A stretch of DNA of 28,121 nucleotides from Globisporangium splendens (lineage: Eukaryota > Oomycota > Peronosporomycetes > Pythiales > Pythiaceae). Shown piece by piece: positions 27,971-28,121 of this stretch (position 1 is its first letter; each line of letters begins with the position of its first letter). The notes beneath the pieces are model-generated. The model was not told the origin of the DNA, searched no databases, and saw only the letters and a program-made list of their open reading frames with translations. The stretch lies in NCBI GenBank assembly GCA_006386115.1, contig VFIW01000189.1, positions 1-28,121 on the forward strand. The letters are read 5' to 3'. A program made the position numbers and the translations under genes.

Positions 27971-28121
27971 GGCTGTTGGGAACGCTCGAATCGCCGGCCT
28001 CTGCCTGGTCGATTCGATTGCGAACCGTGTGTCGCTTGCTGGCTTGGCAAGGACACCTTGCAATTTCTTGCGATGTGACCGGGCTTGCCGCAACGGAAAC
28101 ACTTCCCGTCATTGCGTGGGT
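27949..28121 (-). CDS. gag: Gag C-terminus with zinc knuckle (gypsy copy 2, cut by window edge)
   Basis: From the window end, the gag frame reads PRNDGKCFRCGKPGHIARNC, a CCHC zinc knuckle. A basic Arg/Gly/Gln tail follows, ending KNGNDQ and TAG at 27951-27949, the same ending as copy 1 Gag. The capsid region lies outside the window. The pol frame overlaps this segment in -1. Confidence 0.9.
   Translation of the reverse strand, partial: PRNDGKCFRCGKPGHIARNCKVSLPSQQATHGSQSNRPGRGRRFERSQQPKNGNDQ

Larger units (their letters stand above)
22260..28121 (-). mobile_element. Ty3/gypsy chromovirus copy 2, from gag end to 3' LTR
   Basis: In element orientation: end of gag (zinc knuckle), frameshift signal, one uninterrupted pol with a chromodomain, polypurine tract, 3' LTR. 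It carries an additional antisense ORF between the integrase end and the LTR. It is inserted in the copia pol: the last LTR base pairs (CTTACA) join directly to copia codons. The open pol with all catalytic motifs suggests a recent, possibly active insertion. The 5' LTR and most of gag lie beyond the window end. Confidence 0.94.

Noticed and set aside
1..28121. CRISPR arrays, operons, rRNA or tRNA genes
   Set aside because: No regularly spaced repeats, tRNA cloverleaf boxes or rRNA-like segments were seen. Spliced genes and LTR elements show a eukaryotic nuclear sequence.

Overview
The window looks like an oomycete nuclear genome, probably Peronosporales-like (Phytophthora or Pythium). The evidence is mostly intron-poor protein genes with short leaders, start sites that match the oomycete initiator consensus (GCTCATTYYNCAWTTT), a multi-pass membrane/LRR protein of a type I associate with oomycetes, and Ty3/gypsy and Ty1/copia elements. 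Species cannot be named from this sequence alone.

Layout. Positions 1-2447 hold the 5' end of a minus-strand Ty3/gypsy element (copy 1): LTR, primer binding site, gag and the start of pol. The host block is 2448-20287. It contains an ABCC/MRP-type full ABC transporter (+, 3059-7045), a weak gene relic near 8079-8716, a multi-pass membrane LRR protein with one frame break (+, 8970-11092), a three-exon neutral sphingomyelinase (-, 11979-13697), a divergently transcribed RNase III-domain protein (+, 14035-16413), and a large convergent helical protein (-, 16526-20287). That last gene is cut at its 5' end and carries a stop and a frameshift.

The right third is nested transposons. A copia element (minus strand, 3' LTR at 20288-20553) sits in or against the 5' end of the large helical gene. 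That copia is interrupted at 22259/22260 by gypsy copy 2 (22260 to past the window end). Gypsy copy 2 has an open pol covering protease, RT, RNase H, integrase and a C-terminal chromodomain, so it is a chromovirus.

Two observations stand out. First, both gypsy copies carry a complete -1 ribosomal frameshift signal at the gag/pol junction: the same slippery heptamer, the same 8-nt spacer and a hairpin with a compensatory base-pair change. Second, gypsy copy 2 carries a 349-codon antisense ORF. It starts just inside the 3' LTR, directly after an oomycete-type initiator, and runs across the chromodomain end of pol, stopping at the edge of the integrase C-terminal region. Its predicted product has a basic nuclear-localisation-like N-terminus and a long coiled coil. 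It is a candidate accessory gene of the element with its own promoter.
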